The position numbers and the translations under genes were made by a program. Below are positions 9,115 through 16,766 of a stretch of DNA of 64,000 bases, in pieces (within the stretch, counting starts at the first letter, position 1; every line of letters begins with the position of its first letter). This DNA is from Haloarchaeobius litoreus (GTDB lineage Archaea; Halobacteriota; Halobacteria; Halobacteriales; Natrialbaceae). The stretch spans positions 434,001 to 498,000 of the forward strand of contig NZ_JANHJR010000003.1 in the NCBI RefSeq assembly GCF_024495425.1, given 5' to 3'. The notes beneath the pieces are model-generated. The model was not told where the DNA came from. It made no database searches and saw only the letters and a program-made list of their open reading frames with translations.

Positions 9115-10172
9115 ATCGTGACCAGCTCCGCTTCGATTTCCTCCTCCGTCAGTCCCGCCTCCTTGCCACGTGCGATGGCGCGGATGTTGTCGGTCTCCCG
9201 TTCCTTCGCGATGATGTACGCGAGGACCGGGGTCACCGAGATCGGGAACGAGTTCGAGAAGTGGTCCGCGTACTCGGTCAGCGCCGCGTCGAGCGCGTTC
9301 TCGAACCCGATGAGGCTCTCTGCCTCCTCGAGCTCGTTGAGCGCTGCGGACAGGTCGTCCCCGTACGCGCTGTCGCGTATCCGTGCGACGAGCTCGTCGG
9401 TGTTCGTCACCAGCTGGCTCAGCTCGTCCGCGTCGAACAGCCGACCGCCCTCGATGAAGTACTCCGTGGGATCGATGTCGGCCCCGCTGCGCGAGAGTCG
9501 GAGCGCGTTCCGGACGTTCCGGAAGTCGATCTCCGCCTGGAGGAACTCCAGGTAGAGCGCGGCCGGGCTGTCGACGTCTGTCACCGTGCCGACCTCGTCG
9601 AGCAGGTGCTCGTAGAACGCGCGGTCGACGGCGTTCTCGAGCGGGACCAGGGCCTGCGTCTCCTGGTACTGCTCCAGTGCATCGTCCAGCCCGGGCCCGA
9701 AGATGGTGCCCGAGCAGAGCTCGACGATACCCTCGATGTCCTGCAGTTCGAGCAGGCGGCCGAGGAACGCGTCGTCGAACTCGCCGGCACGGATGAGGTC
9801 GGCCTCGATCTCCTCGCGCTCGGAGCCGGCGTAGACGCCCCGAAGGATCGTCTTCAGGTTCCACGCGTCGAACTTCCGCAGGTACGCCGCGAGCTGGTCG
9901 TACAGCTGCCCGCCCGACCAGTCGAGGATGTCCTCGAAGTGCTTCGCGAGATTGCGGTTGAGCGCGTACTCGATGAGGTCGACGCCGCTGTAGCGGGCCC
10001 CGAGTGCGTTCATCTCGGTCTCGTACTCGGACTCCTCCATGTAGCGGGCGATCTCACTGGTCCCCATGCGGACGAGCTTGCGGTAGTCCTCGTCGTCGTA
10101 GAGCTTCGCACGACGCGCTCTGACCCGGGCGTTGACGTACTCCGGATTGGAACCGCTGTCGCTCTTGCTCAT
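9111..10172 (-). CDS. atpC: A-type ATP synthase subunit C
   Basis: A 353-residue subunit homologous to V-ATPase subunit d/NtpC. It is entirely helical, with three structural repeats, and couples the central stalk to the membrane c ring. Recognised from position in the operon and conserved segments (YVNARVRARRAKL at the N terminus, LKTILRGVYAG in the middle). Both ends overlap neighbours by four bases (ATGA), with atpE upstream and atpF downstream, indicating translational coupling. Confidence 0.95.
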   Translation of the reverse strand: MSKSDSGSNPEYVNARVRARRAKLYDDEDYRKLVRMGTSEIARYMEESEYETEMNALGARYSGVDLIEYALNRNLAKHFEDILDWSGGQLYDQLAAYLRKFDAWNLKTILRGVYAGSEREEIEADLIRAGEFDDAFLGRLLELQDIEGIVELCSGTIFGPGLDDALEQYQETQALVPLENAVDRAFYEHLLDEVGTVTDVDSPAALYLEFLQAEIDFRNVRNALRLSRSGADIDPTEYFIEGGRLFDADELSQLVTNTDELVARIRDSAYGDDLSAALNELEEAESLIGFENALDAALTEYADHFSNSFPISVTPVLAYIIAKERETDNIRAIARGKEAGLTEEEIEAELVTI

Positions 10173-10753
10173 TGCTCGTCGAACAGTCGGGTGCTGATTT
10201 CCTTGAGTTCGTCCTCCCAGACGTCCTCGACCACCGAGTCGAACGTGTTGTTGACCCGGAGGCGGCCCTCCTCACTCTCGACGACAACGCCACCGAGGCA
10301 GTCGTACTCGCCGTCCCACTGGTAGCCGTCGTAGTCGGCGAGTATCTCCTCGACGAGCTCCTGGTCGTCGGCGCGACCGTGCACGAGGACGCTGTCCGCG
10401 TCGTCGAACTCGTCGGCCGCGTCGTCGAGCAGCACACGGGTCAGCTCCTCGCGGTCCTCGCCGTCGAGGTCGACGATGGCCTCCTCGACGGAGTCGCGGA
10501 CCGACTCGAGCACGTCCCGGCGTGCCTCGAGGCGCATCTGCTTCGCCTCGAGCTTCGCACTCGACAGCTCACGTTCGCGTTCCTGTTCCACGTTCCGTTC
10601 CGCCCGGCGCTTGGCCGCCTCGAGGGTCTCCTCGGCGTCCGCCTCCGCCGCCTCGACGAGCGACTCGGCCTCCGCCTCGCCCTCTTCGCGGATTTCCTCC
10701 GCACGCGCGCGGGCTTCCTCTCGTATGTCCTCAACGACTGTTTCCAAGGTCAT
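10169..10753 (-). CDS. atpE: A-type ATP synthase subunit E
   Basis: A 194-residue peripheral-stalk subunit pairing with subunit H. The first 110 residues are an uninterrupted Glu/Ala/Arg-rich coiled coil and the C-terminal 80 residues form the compact domain that docks on the A3B3 head. It starts 19 bases after the atpK stop and overlaps atpC by four bases. Confidence 0.95.
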   Translation of the reverse strand: MTLETVVEDIREEARARAEEIREEGEAEAESLVEAAEADAEETLEAAKRRAERNVEQERERELSSAKLEAKQMRLEARRDVLESVRDSVEEAIVDLDGEDREELTRVLLDDAADEFDDADSVLVHGRADDQELVEEILADYDGYQWDGEYDCLGGVVVESEEGRLRVNNTFDSVVEDVWEDELKEISTRLFDEQ

Positions 10754-10772
10754 TGTAAGAAGGGGGAACGGT

Positions 10773-11066
10773 TTAGACGAAGAGCGCGACGAGCGCGAAG
10801 ATCGCCAGGGTCTCCGGCAGGACCGTCAGGAAGACGGCGATACCCGTACTGATGGAGTCCTCGGCGAGTGCGCCGACGGCGGCTGCACCGATACCACGCT
10901 CGGCGTACCCTGCGCCGATGGCTGCGAGGCCGATGCCGATCGCGGCGGCACCCTTCTGGGTGAGCGCGGGCTGGGCGTTTCCGTTGAGTACCTCCTCTTG
11001 CATCGGCAGGAAGTTTGCGGCACTGTCCATTGTGAGCATACCGGCGTCGGCGAGAGCTTCGAACAT
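10773..11066 (-). CDS. atpK: A-type ATP synthase proteolipid c subunit (K)
   Basis: A 97-residue membrane protein with two transmembrane helices (Ala/Gly-rich helix about residues 38-60; second helix about 72-97). The conserved proton-binding Glu is in the second helix within VLPETLAIFAL. Copies of this subunit form the rotor ring. About 35 hydrophilic residues precede the first helix. The ATG at 11066 is preferred because GGAGG lies 11 bases upstream. Internal Met codons at positions 10 and 13 are alternatives. A 181-bp spacer with a TATA-like sequence separates it from atpI. Confidence 0.93.
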   Translation of the reverse strand: MFEALADAGMLTMDSAANFLPMQEEVLNGNAQPALTQKGAAAIGIGLAAIGAGYAERGIGAAAVGALAEDSISTGIAVFLTVLPETLAIFALVALFV

Positions 11067-11109
11067 GATTTCGTGTACCTCCGAACAGGTGGTACTTCAC
11101 CCTACGGCC

Positions 11110-11119
11110 TTCATAAAAC
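11110..11119 (-). promoter_or_regulatory. Possible internal promoter before atpK
   Basis: On the minus strand AGTTTTATGA occurs in the unusually long atpI-atpK spacer, about 44-53 bases upstream of atpK. A second TATA-like run, ACTATAATCC, lies further upstream. An extra promoter here would supply the many c subunits needed per complex. Inference only. Confidence 0.3.
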
Positions 11120-11247
11120 TTCCCAAAAGAAACCGCCGATATCGCCGCTCTAAACGCTGATTGGCGGGTTCCAGGGGGATTATAGTTTCGATTGGTCCTG
11201 GCCACCGACGCCAAAGAACAGGAAGAATCGTGATAGAAGGCCGAGGC

Positions 11248-13437
11248 TCAGTCCTCGGTCGTGAACTCGCGCTCGTAGCCGAACGGGTCGAACGGCCGCC
11301 CGTCACCGTCGTAGAACTTGTCGAAGAACTCGACGTACTCGAGACGGATCCCCTGCAGGCCGGCGCTGGTGATGCCGAGCATGAGCACGGCGAAGTGACC
11401 CACGACGAGGATGACGACCCCGATGAGCGCCATCGCGATGCCGCCGTGGAGCAGCCCGCCGAACATGATGTCGGCGACCTCGTAGTGGTGGTACTCGATG
11501 CCCGTCTGGCTCGGCATACCACCGGTCCCGAAGTGCCAGGCACCGTGGGAGTCCTCCCACGCGCCGAAGAAGAGCAGGTTGACGACGAACGCCATCCCTG
11601 CCTTCGCCAGCAGCACCGCGGCGAGCCGGAAGTACGAGAGTACGTTGACGAGCACGTTGACGCTCTCGAGTGGACCGACCACGAGACCGGGCGCGCCCAT
11701 GTGCTGGAACTCGCCGTAGGTCATCACGACGAGGCCGAGGGCAAACATCCCGAGCCCGAGGAACGCGGCCCACTCCGGAAGACCGGTGTAGCCGAGGTTG
11801 TAAGCGGCGCCCTCACCGCCGAGCGTGTTGAACAGGAACGACGGCTTGATTCCCTCCGCAGCAGTGCTGAGGATGGCGAGCCAGAGCCCGATCATCATCG
11901 TGAGCCACGAGAGGTCGTCGTAGATGACCTCCTCGATGCCGTGGCTGATGTGGTTGACCACGCCCGAGAAGTACCCGAGCGTCATGTGCGCCAGGCCGGC
12001 GAGCACGCTGACGAACAGCCACGTCTGGGCGTACCGCGAGTAGGCCGGCTGCAGTCCCTTGTGCATCGGCGGGCTGCCGTCGAACAGTATCTCACCGACG
12101 ACGTGCAGTCCGAATATCTCGCCGTACAGCACGCCGAACAGCATGGTGAAGCCACCGGCCCACATGCCGATGCCACCGAGCGCCCGGATGGCGTCGCTGT
12201 CGAACCGGCTGTACAGGAAGAAGCCGGCCACGGCGTAGAGGATGCCGTAGCCGAGGTCGCCGATCATGAACCCGAAGAACGCCGGGAACGTCAGCATGAT
12301 GAAGAACGTCGGGTCGAGCTCGTCGTAGCTCGGGAGCCCGACCATCTTCGTCAGGAGCTCGAACGGCTCCGCGGGGCCGACGTTCTCCTGCATCGTCGGC
12401 GGCGAGTCGTTCATCGTGACGACGCCGCCGTCGGTGGCGGCCGCCTTCCCGGAGTGCTCGTCCTCGGAAGAGACGTGCTCGGTGGTCGTCGCGTGGCCGT
12501 CACGGTAGTTCGCGCGCTCGATCTCGTCGACGTCGACGCGGTTCCCGACTGCATCCGAGAGCTCGGCCTTCAGGTGGTCGACCTCCTCGGTCGGAATCCA
12601 GCCCTCGGCGACGAACGCGCTCTCGGTCGTCGCGAACTGGAGCGGTGCCTCGGACTTCTGGACGTCGATGGAGAGACGCTCCTCGGCAGCCAGCAGGAAG
12701 CCGGCGGCGTCGAGGCGCAGTTCGTCGATCTCGTCCTCGATGGTCGTGAGCTTCGACTCGAGCTGCTGCTTGCGGTGGCGGAGCTCGTCGATGTACTCCG
12801 CGGCGTCGCCCTCCGCGTCCGGGATGTCCGTCCGCGTGAAGTTCGCCTGCACGAGCAGGTCGTCCAGGATGCTCTCGCGTGCGTTGGACTCGGGGTAGGC
12901 GAAGACGGCGACGAGCTCGTCACCGGTCTCGATGTCGAACGAGCGGATGGCCTTCGAGTCGTCGAGCACGCTTCGCACGGCGGACGGGTCGCCCTGGCCG
13001 ACGGCGACGTGCAGCGTGTCGTAGCCCGAGAGCAGGTCGAGCGGAACGCCGAGCGCCGTGAACGGCTCGACCTCGTCGATCTTCTCTTCGACCTCGCGGA
13101 GCTCCGACTCGACAGCGTTGCGGCGGTCGTCGAGCTCGTTGGCCCCGGTGCGGATCTCCTCGAGTTCCTCGTCGAGCGCATCGTCGGTGACGATGCGGCT
13201 CGGTCCCGCGTCGTCCTCGTCGACGTCGAGGATGCTCTCGAGCGAGCGGACCGTCACGAGCTTCTCGGACGCGTCGTCGGCGTCCGAACGGGGCGTCCCG
13301 TTGTCGAACCCCTCCCAGGAACCGTCGTAGTCGCTCAGGTGGACCCGGTTGAGGTCGTGTACCGTCTCGATGACCGGGTCCATGACCGCCTTGGACCCCG
13401 TCACCGAGACCTTGCTCATCTGCTCAGGTCTGAGCAT
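11248..13437 (-). CDS. atpI: A-type ATP synthase subunit I (stator a)
   Basis: A 729-residue stator subunit. The N-terminal half is cytosolic and alpha/beta/coiled-coil, binding the peripheral stalks. The C-terminal half has seven or eight membrane helices forming the proton half-channels against the c ring. The start MLRPEQMSKVSVTGS matches haloarchaeal AtpI. It overlaps the atpH end by 14 bases. The next Met at 13419 would remove the overlap and cannot be excluded. The frame also runs open upstream through atpH, which is a shadow. Confidence 0.94.
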   Translation of the reverse strand: MLRPEQMSKVSVTGSKAVMDPVIETVHDLNRVHLSDYDGSWEGFDNGTPRSDADDASEKLVTVRSLESILDVDEDDAGPSRIVTDDALDEELEEIRTGANELDDRRNAVESELREVEEKIDEVEPFTALGVPLDLLSGYDTLHVAVGQGDPSAVRSVLDDSKAIRSFDIETGDELVAVFAYPESNARESILDDLLVQANFTRTDIPDAEGDAAEYIDELRHRKQQLESKLTTIEDEIDELRLDAAGFLLAAEERLSIDVQKSEAPLQFATTESAFVAEGWIPTEEVDHLKAELSDAVGNRVDVDEIERANYRDGHATTTEHVSSEDEHSGKAAATDGGVVTMNDSPPTMQENVGPAEPFELLTKMVGLPSYDELDPTFFIMLTFPAFFGFMIGDLGYGILYAVAGFFLYSRFDSDAIRALGGIGMWAGGFTMLFGVLYGEIFGLHVVGEILFDGSPPMHKGLQPAYSRYAQTWLFVSVLAGLAHMTLGYFSGVVNHISHGIEEVIYDDLSWLTMMIGLWLAILSTAAEGIKPSFLFNTLGGEGAAYNLGYTGLPEWAAFLGLGMFALGLVVMTYGEFQHMGAPGLVVGPLESVNVLVNVLSYFRLAAVLLAKAGMAFVVNLLFFGAWEDSHGAWHFGTGGMPSQTGIEYHHYEVADIMFGGLLHGGIAMALIGVVILVVGHFAVLMLGITSAGLQGIRLEYVEFFDKFYDGDGRPFDPFGYEREFTTED

Positions 13438-13756
13438 GTACCTCCTCCTGGAAGGTCTCGAGGACGTACGCGACGACGTCGTCGACGCGACCCTCGGCGC
13501 GGTCGCGAAGCTCCTCGCGCTCGGCCCCGCCCTCCTCGAGGATGCGGTCGCGTTCCGCCTCGATTTCTTCTCTGGCCGCTTCGAGCCGTTGCTCTTCGAG
13601 CTCGCGTGCCTCCTCCTCCGCCTCCTGACGGATCTCGTCGGCGCGCGTTCGAGCCTCGGCGATACGGTCGTCGCGGTCGGCCTCCGCCTCGGCGACGATC
13701 TCGTCGGCCGCTGTCTCGGCCTCCTGTATCTGTTCGAGAACCTCTGGCCTCGGCAT
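13424..13756 (-). CDS. atpH: A-type ATP synthase subunit H
   Basis: A 110-residue coiled-coil peripheral-stalk protein (AhaH type), rich in Glu, Ala and Arg, first gene of the operon. It forms the right-handed stalk coil with subunit E. Identified from operon position, length and the start MPRPEVLEQIQEAE. Its ATG lies about 30-38 bases from a clear TATA box, so the operon has a very short leader. Confidence 0.93.
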   Translation of the reverse strand: MPRPEVLEQIQEAETAADEIVAEAEADRDDRIAEARTRADEIRQEAEEEARELEEQRLEAAREEIEAERDRILEEGGAEREELRDRAEGRVDDVVAYVLETFQEEVHAQT

Positions 13757-13785
13757 AGTTTGAACAGTCGAGAGTTTACACAGCG

Positions 13786-13794
13786 CCTATAAGG
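13786..13794 (-). promoter_or_regulatory. TATA box of the ATP synthase operon
   Basis: Reading CCTTATAGG on the minus strand, 30-38 bases upstream of the atpH ATG. It predicts transcription starting a few bases before the start codon. Confidence 0.55.
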
Positions 13795-13879
13795 TAGTTG
13801 CGAAAGGTGTCGACCCCCTCGACGGCCGATTCGCATCGTCACGACAGAACTTTGTGCCGACGTTCCCAAACCCCGGCCA

Positions 13880-14800
13880 ATGGGTATCCTCGAAAACAAA
13901 GCACGGGCGCGCCTGTTCTACAAGTATCTCTCGCAGGTGTACGACAAGATCAACCCGTTCATCTGGAACGAGGAGATGCGGACCGAGGCCATCGGGCTGC
14001 TCGACATCCAGGCTGGCGACCGCATCCTCGACGTCGGCTGTGGGACCGGCTTCGCGACGAAGGGGCTGCTCGGCCACGAGAACGTCGATGAGGTGTGGGC
14101 ACTCGACCAGTCCCCGCACCAGCTGGAGAAGGCGTTCGGCAAGTTCGGCCGCACCGGCCCCGTCCACTTCCACATGGGCGACGCCGAACGGCTCCCGTTC
14201 GCGACGGACAGCTTCGACGTCATCTGGTCCTCGGGCTCCATCGAGTACTGGCCGAACCCGGTCCGCGCCCTCCGGGAGTTCCGGCGCGTCGTCAAACCCG
14301 GCGGGCAGATCCTCGTCGTCGGTCCGAACTACCCGAAGACGACCATCATGCAGAAGATCGCCGACGCGATCATGCTGTTCTACGACGAGGAGGAGGCCGA
14401 CAGGATGTTCCACGCGGCCGGACTCGAGGACGTACGCCACCGGCTGATGGGGCCGAGCTACGACCCGGACGTCGCCATCACGACCGTCGCACGCGTACCC
14501 GGTGATCCGGAAACCGACGCCAGCAGCCCGATCGAGGAGACCGAGCCAGACATGGCCGGCGACCGGGGCGGTGGCGGCGAGAGCGTCGAGCCCGACGAGG
14601 AACCCGAACCGGACATGGCCGGCGACCAGGACAGTGGCAGTGAGAACGTCGAACCCGACGAGGAGACCGAGCCAGACATGGCCGGCGACCAGGGCGGTGG
14701 CAGCGAGAGCATCGAGCCCGACGAGGAACCCGAGCCAGACATGGCCGGCGACCAGGACAGTGGCAGTGAGAACGTCGAACCCGACGAGGCCGCCGACTGA
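13880..14800 (+). CDS. Quinone-type SAM methyltransferase with repetitive acidic tail
   Basis: A 306-residue protein. Residues about 1-210 are a class I SAM-dependent methyltransferase (ILDVGCGTGFATK, SAM-binding glycine loop; VKPGGQILVVGPN, motif III region). The N-terminal segment LFYKYLSQVYDKINPF resembles plastid MPBQ/MSBQ methyltransferases and UbiE-like enzymes, so methylation of a menaquinone-type ring is the best guess. Residues about 219-302 are four tandem 21-residue units (E-E-T/P-E-P-D-M-A-G-D...E-P-D), highly acidic and probably disordered. The tail is unusual for the family and overlaps the convergent pilin-like gene by 343 bp. The last codons are EAAD then TGA. Confidence 0.85.
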   Translation: MGILENKARARLFYKYLSQVYDKINPFIWNEEMRTEAIGLLDIQAGDRILDVGCGTGFATKGLLGHENVDEVWALDQSPHQLEKAFGKFGRTGPVHFHMGDAERLPFATDSFDVIWSSGSIEYWPNPVRALREFRRVVKPGGQILVVGPNYPKTTIMQKIADAIMLFYDEEEADRMFHAAGLEDVRHRLMGPSYDPDVAITTVARVPGDPETDASSPIEETEPDMAGDRGGGGESVEPDEEPEPDMAGDQDSGSENVEPDEETEPDMAGDQGGGSESIEPDEEPEPDMAGDQDSGSENVEPDEAAD

Positions 14801-15342
14801 CCGGCCCGGTACTGCGGCGGGTCGGCCGGCTGCTGTCGTGCCCGGTCCGCCGCGACCGACCGAACGCTCGCGACGATGCTTCCTTCTGCGACGATCGTAA
14901 CGACGACGACGGCTCCGTGAGAGACGACCGGGCTGTTCGTCCCCGCGATCGCGAAGCTCGCCGACTCGCCCGCCGTCCAGCGCTGGTCGGCCGCCACGTT
15001 GAACGGCCCGGTCGGGCCGGAGACGAACCCGCGCGCGGAGAAGAACGGCACGGGTGGCTGCCAGCGCAGTTCCTCGCCGTCGACCGTGACGACGAGCTCC
15101 AGCTCGTCCACGTCGATGGCCTCGCCGCCGCGATGCGTGACGGTGACCCGGCCCGTCGATGCGCCCGCCGTCGCGTCGAACGTCGCCTGCGGTGGTGCCG
15201 TCTGCTCGGCTGCGAGGTCGAGCGCGCCGACGGCGACGACGCTCGACGTGACAACTGTGAGCGCGAGCAGGAGGGCGATTCCGACGACCGGACTGACGGC
15301 ACGAGCGGCGAGCACACCCGGTCTGGGTGCGGCATCCGACAA
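14458..15342 (-). CDS. Type IV pilin-like protein with antisense-encoded tail
   Basis: Residues about 13-45 hold the haloarchaeal pilin signature RAVSPVVG followed by a hydrophobic helix, as in proteins processed by prepilin peptidase and assembled in or anchored to the membrane. Residues about 48-165 look like the usual beta-rich pilin head. From residue about 181 to 294 the frame runs antisense through the methyltransferase repeats and encodes a Ser/Pro-rich tail. A family member would normally end near residue 165-180, so the tail may follow loss of a stop codon. The start is uncertain: TTG at 15342, five bases after the upstream stop, or GTG at 15315, which gives MLAARAVSPVVG. Confidence 0.7.
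   Translation of the reverse strand: MSDAAPRPGVLAARAVSPVVGIALLLALTVVTSSVVAVGALDLAAEQTAPPQATFDATAGASTGRVTVTHRGGEAIDVDELELVVTVDGEELRWQPPVPFFSARGFVSGPTGPFNVAADQRWTAGESASFAIAGTNSPVVSHGAVVVVTIVAEGSIVASVRSVAADRARQQPADPPQYRAGQSAASSGSTFSLPLSWSPAMSGSGSSSGSMLSLPPPWSPAMSGSVSSSGSTFSLPLSWSPAMSGSGSSSGSTLSPPPPRSPAMSGSVSSIGLLASVSGSPGTRATVVMATSGS
14534..14785. repeat. Four 63-bp tandem units, alternating A-B-A-B
   Basis: Units are 14534-14596, 14597-14659, 14660-14722 and 14723-14785, in perfect codon register. Units 2 and 4 differ at only two bases; units 1 and 3 resemble each other more than they resemble 2 and 4. This implies a 126-bp higher-order duplication of an A-B pair. The plus strand encodes an acidic repeat (EPDMAGD) of the methyltransferase; the minus strand encodes a Ser/Pro-rich repeat (WSPAMSG, SPAMSGS) of the pilin-like frame. 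Confidence 0.95.
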
Positions 15343-15347
15343 GAAGG

Positions 15348-16601
15348 TCAGGCCGAGACGGTGGCGTTGGTCGTCGTCCGCGTGCGGTCGATGGGAAGGG
15401 TGATGATTCCATCGGGTGTCCGGACCGTGATGGTGTACTCCGCGGACGGCTGGACGATCCAGAGACTGCCACCGGGTCCGGTCTGGCCGACACGTTCACC
15501 GTCGACCATCACCGTCGCGGAGACACTGTTGTCGGTGAGCGCATCCGACGCGACGACCCTGGCGGGGCCGCCGTTCGGCGTCAGCTGGACCGCCACGGTG
15601 GTCCCGTTCTCCGTCTCGGTGTAGCGGTCGCCGTTCGGGAGGTCGCTCAGGCGGAGCGACTGGTACTCTCGATAGACGCCTTCGGTGCGGCCGTCGTTGT
15701 AGAGCCGGATGTCGCCTTGGTCGTGGGAGTTGACGTAGACGTTCGTGCCGTCCGTCGTCTCGTCGAGGTCCGCGTCGTAGGTCGTGACGTACGGGTACCG
15801 GTCGTTGAGCAGGTCGAGGAACGCGTTCAGGCTGAACGTGTTCGGTCCGTCTTCGAAGTTGTCGAACCGTATGGCCTCGCGATAGTAGTCACGGCTGAAG
15901 CGGGACTCCGACAGGGCCTGTATCACGAGTCCCTGTTCCGACCCACGAACGTGCACCCGGAATGGGACCTCCGCTTGCCCGGTCAACTCGTCGAGGACCT
16001 GCGCCCGGATCGGCGTTTGGAGTTCGGCCGCCCGACGTCTGACATCATCAGCGTTGAAGTCGGCACCGTCCTCCTCGAGGCGTGTCGCTGCCGTGGCGAT
16101 GTTCGATGCGCTCGAGTGAATCACGGCGAGACGGTGCAGCAGTTCGCGCTCCCCGATCTCGCCGTTCCCGTACGCCTGGAGGACCGCCCACTCACGGTCC
16201 CGTAGCTCGGAGATGGCCCGGTTGAGCCGGTCGACCTCGGCGTCCGCGATGGCACGCCGCTGTGCGGCCGAGCCTGCCTGCTCGACGCGGACCGAGAGGT
16301 ACTCGAAGCGGAGGCCCTGGTCGAGCTCCTGTCCAGTCATGGCGACGGTGCTCGCGAGGTCCGCTCCGGGGTTCGAGTACGTCGCCCGGTCGACCGTCGT
16401 GAGGTCGAGTCGTCGTGTCGTGTTGTTCGACTGTATCGTGACGACGGTGCCCGTCGACTCGACGGTCGTCTCGGGTGCGTCGCCGTCGTCGCCGGCGTCG
16501 TCGGGTGTGAGCGGGGGTGCGCCTCCGCCCACGCCAGCAACCGACGCGACCGGCGCGATGGCGAGGAGGGTGATGAGGAGGACGAGCGTGAGACGCGTCA
16601 T
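15348..16601 (-). CDS. Secreted haloarchaeal protein, DUF7096-like
   Basis: A 417-residue protein with a cleavable signal peptide (residues about 1-22, LVLLITLLAIAPVASVAG), then an acidic threonine-rich segment, a helical region (about 100-190) and a C-terminal beta-rich domain. It resembles the family I know as DUF7096, without known function, often followed by a pilin-like gene as here (stop at 15348, next start about five bases on). ATG 16601 is chosen; a GTG five codons upstream is possible. The pair probably forms a surface-located unit and is divergent from a membrane-anchored winged-helix protein. Confidence 0.75.
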   Translation of the reverse strand: MTRLTLVLLITLLAIAPVASVAGVGGGAPPLTPDDAGDDGDAPETTVESTGTVVTIQSNNTTRRLDLTTVDRATYSNPGADLASTVAMTGQELDQGLRFEYLSVRVEQAGSAAQRRAIADAEVDRLNRAISELRDREWAVLQAYGNGEIGERELLHRLAVIHSSASNIATAATRLEEDGADFNADDVRRRAAELQTPIRAQVLDELTGQAEVPFRVHVRGSEQGLVIQALSESRFSRDYYREAIRFDNFEDGPNTFSLNAFLDLLNDRYPYVTTYDADLDETTDGTNVYVNSHDQGDIRLYNDGRTEGVYREYQSLRLSDLPNGDRYTETENGTTVAVQLTPNGGPARVVASDALTDNSVSATVMVDGERVGQTGPGGSLWIVQPSAEYTITVRTPDGIITLPIDRTRTTTNATVSA

Positions 16602-16690
16602 CGCCGGCACGTACACAGCGGGGATACAAAAAGTGGTCGACCTGGCTGCTGAGTGGACACTCTTCCGACAACGAGGGGGGAGAACCGATG

Positions 16691-16740
16691 AGACGTTTCA
16701 TAACGCCGTCTGACGTTTTATCAGGATGGAAAGCGTTTTT
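16691..16740 (+). promoter_or_regulatory. Three CGTTT motifs at exact 20-bp spacing
   Basis: AGACGTTTCA (16691-16700), TGACGTTTTA (16711-16720) and AAGCGTTTTT (16731-16740) repeat every 20 bases, close to two DNA turns, just upstream of the membrane-anchored winged-helix gene at 16767. The last copy lies at the TATA position (-36 to -27). They could be binding sites for a regulator on one face of the helix. Confidence 0.4.
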
Positions 16741-16766
16741 TCCTATGAGCCTCCACGTGCAGTCGT

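Noticed and set aside
6997-9555. 852-codon plus-strand frame across atpA/atpF/atpC
   Set aside because: Antisense shadow of highly G+C-rich genes; leucine-, valine- and arginine-rich without motifs.
11161-13758. 865-codon plus-strand frame across atpI and atpH
   Set aside because: Antisense shadow; composition and lack of domains contradict a real gene.
13438-13899. Upstream extension of the atpI frame
   Set aside because: It overlaps atpH in another frame and is arginine/serine-rich; family members start at MLRPE.
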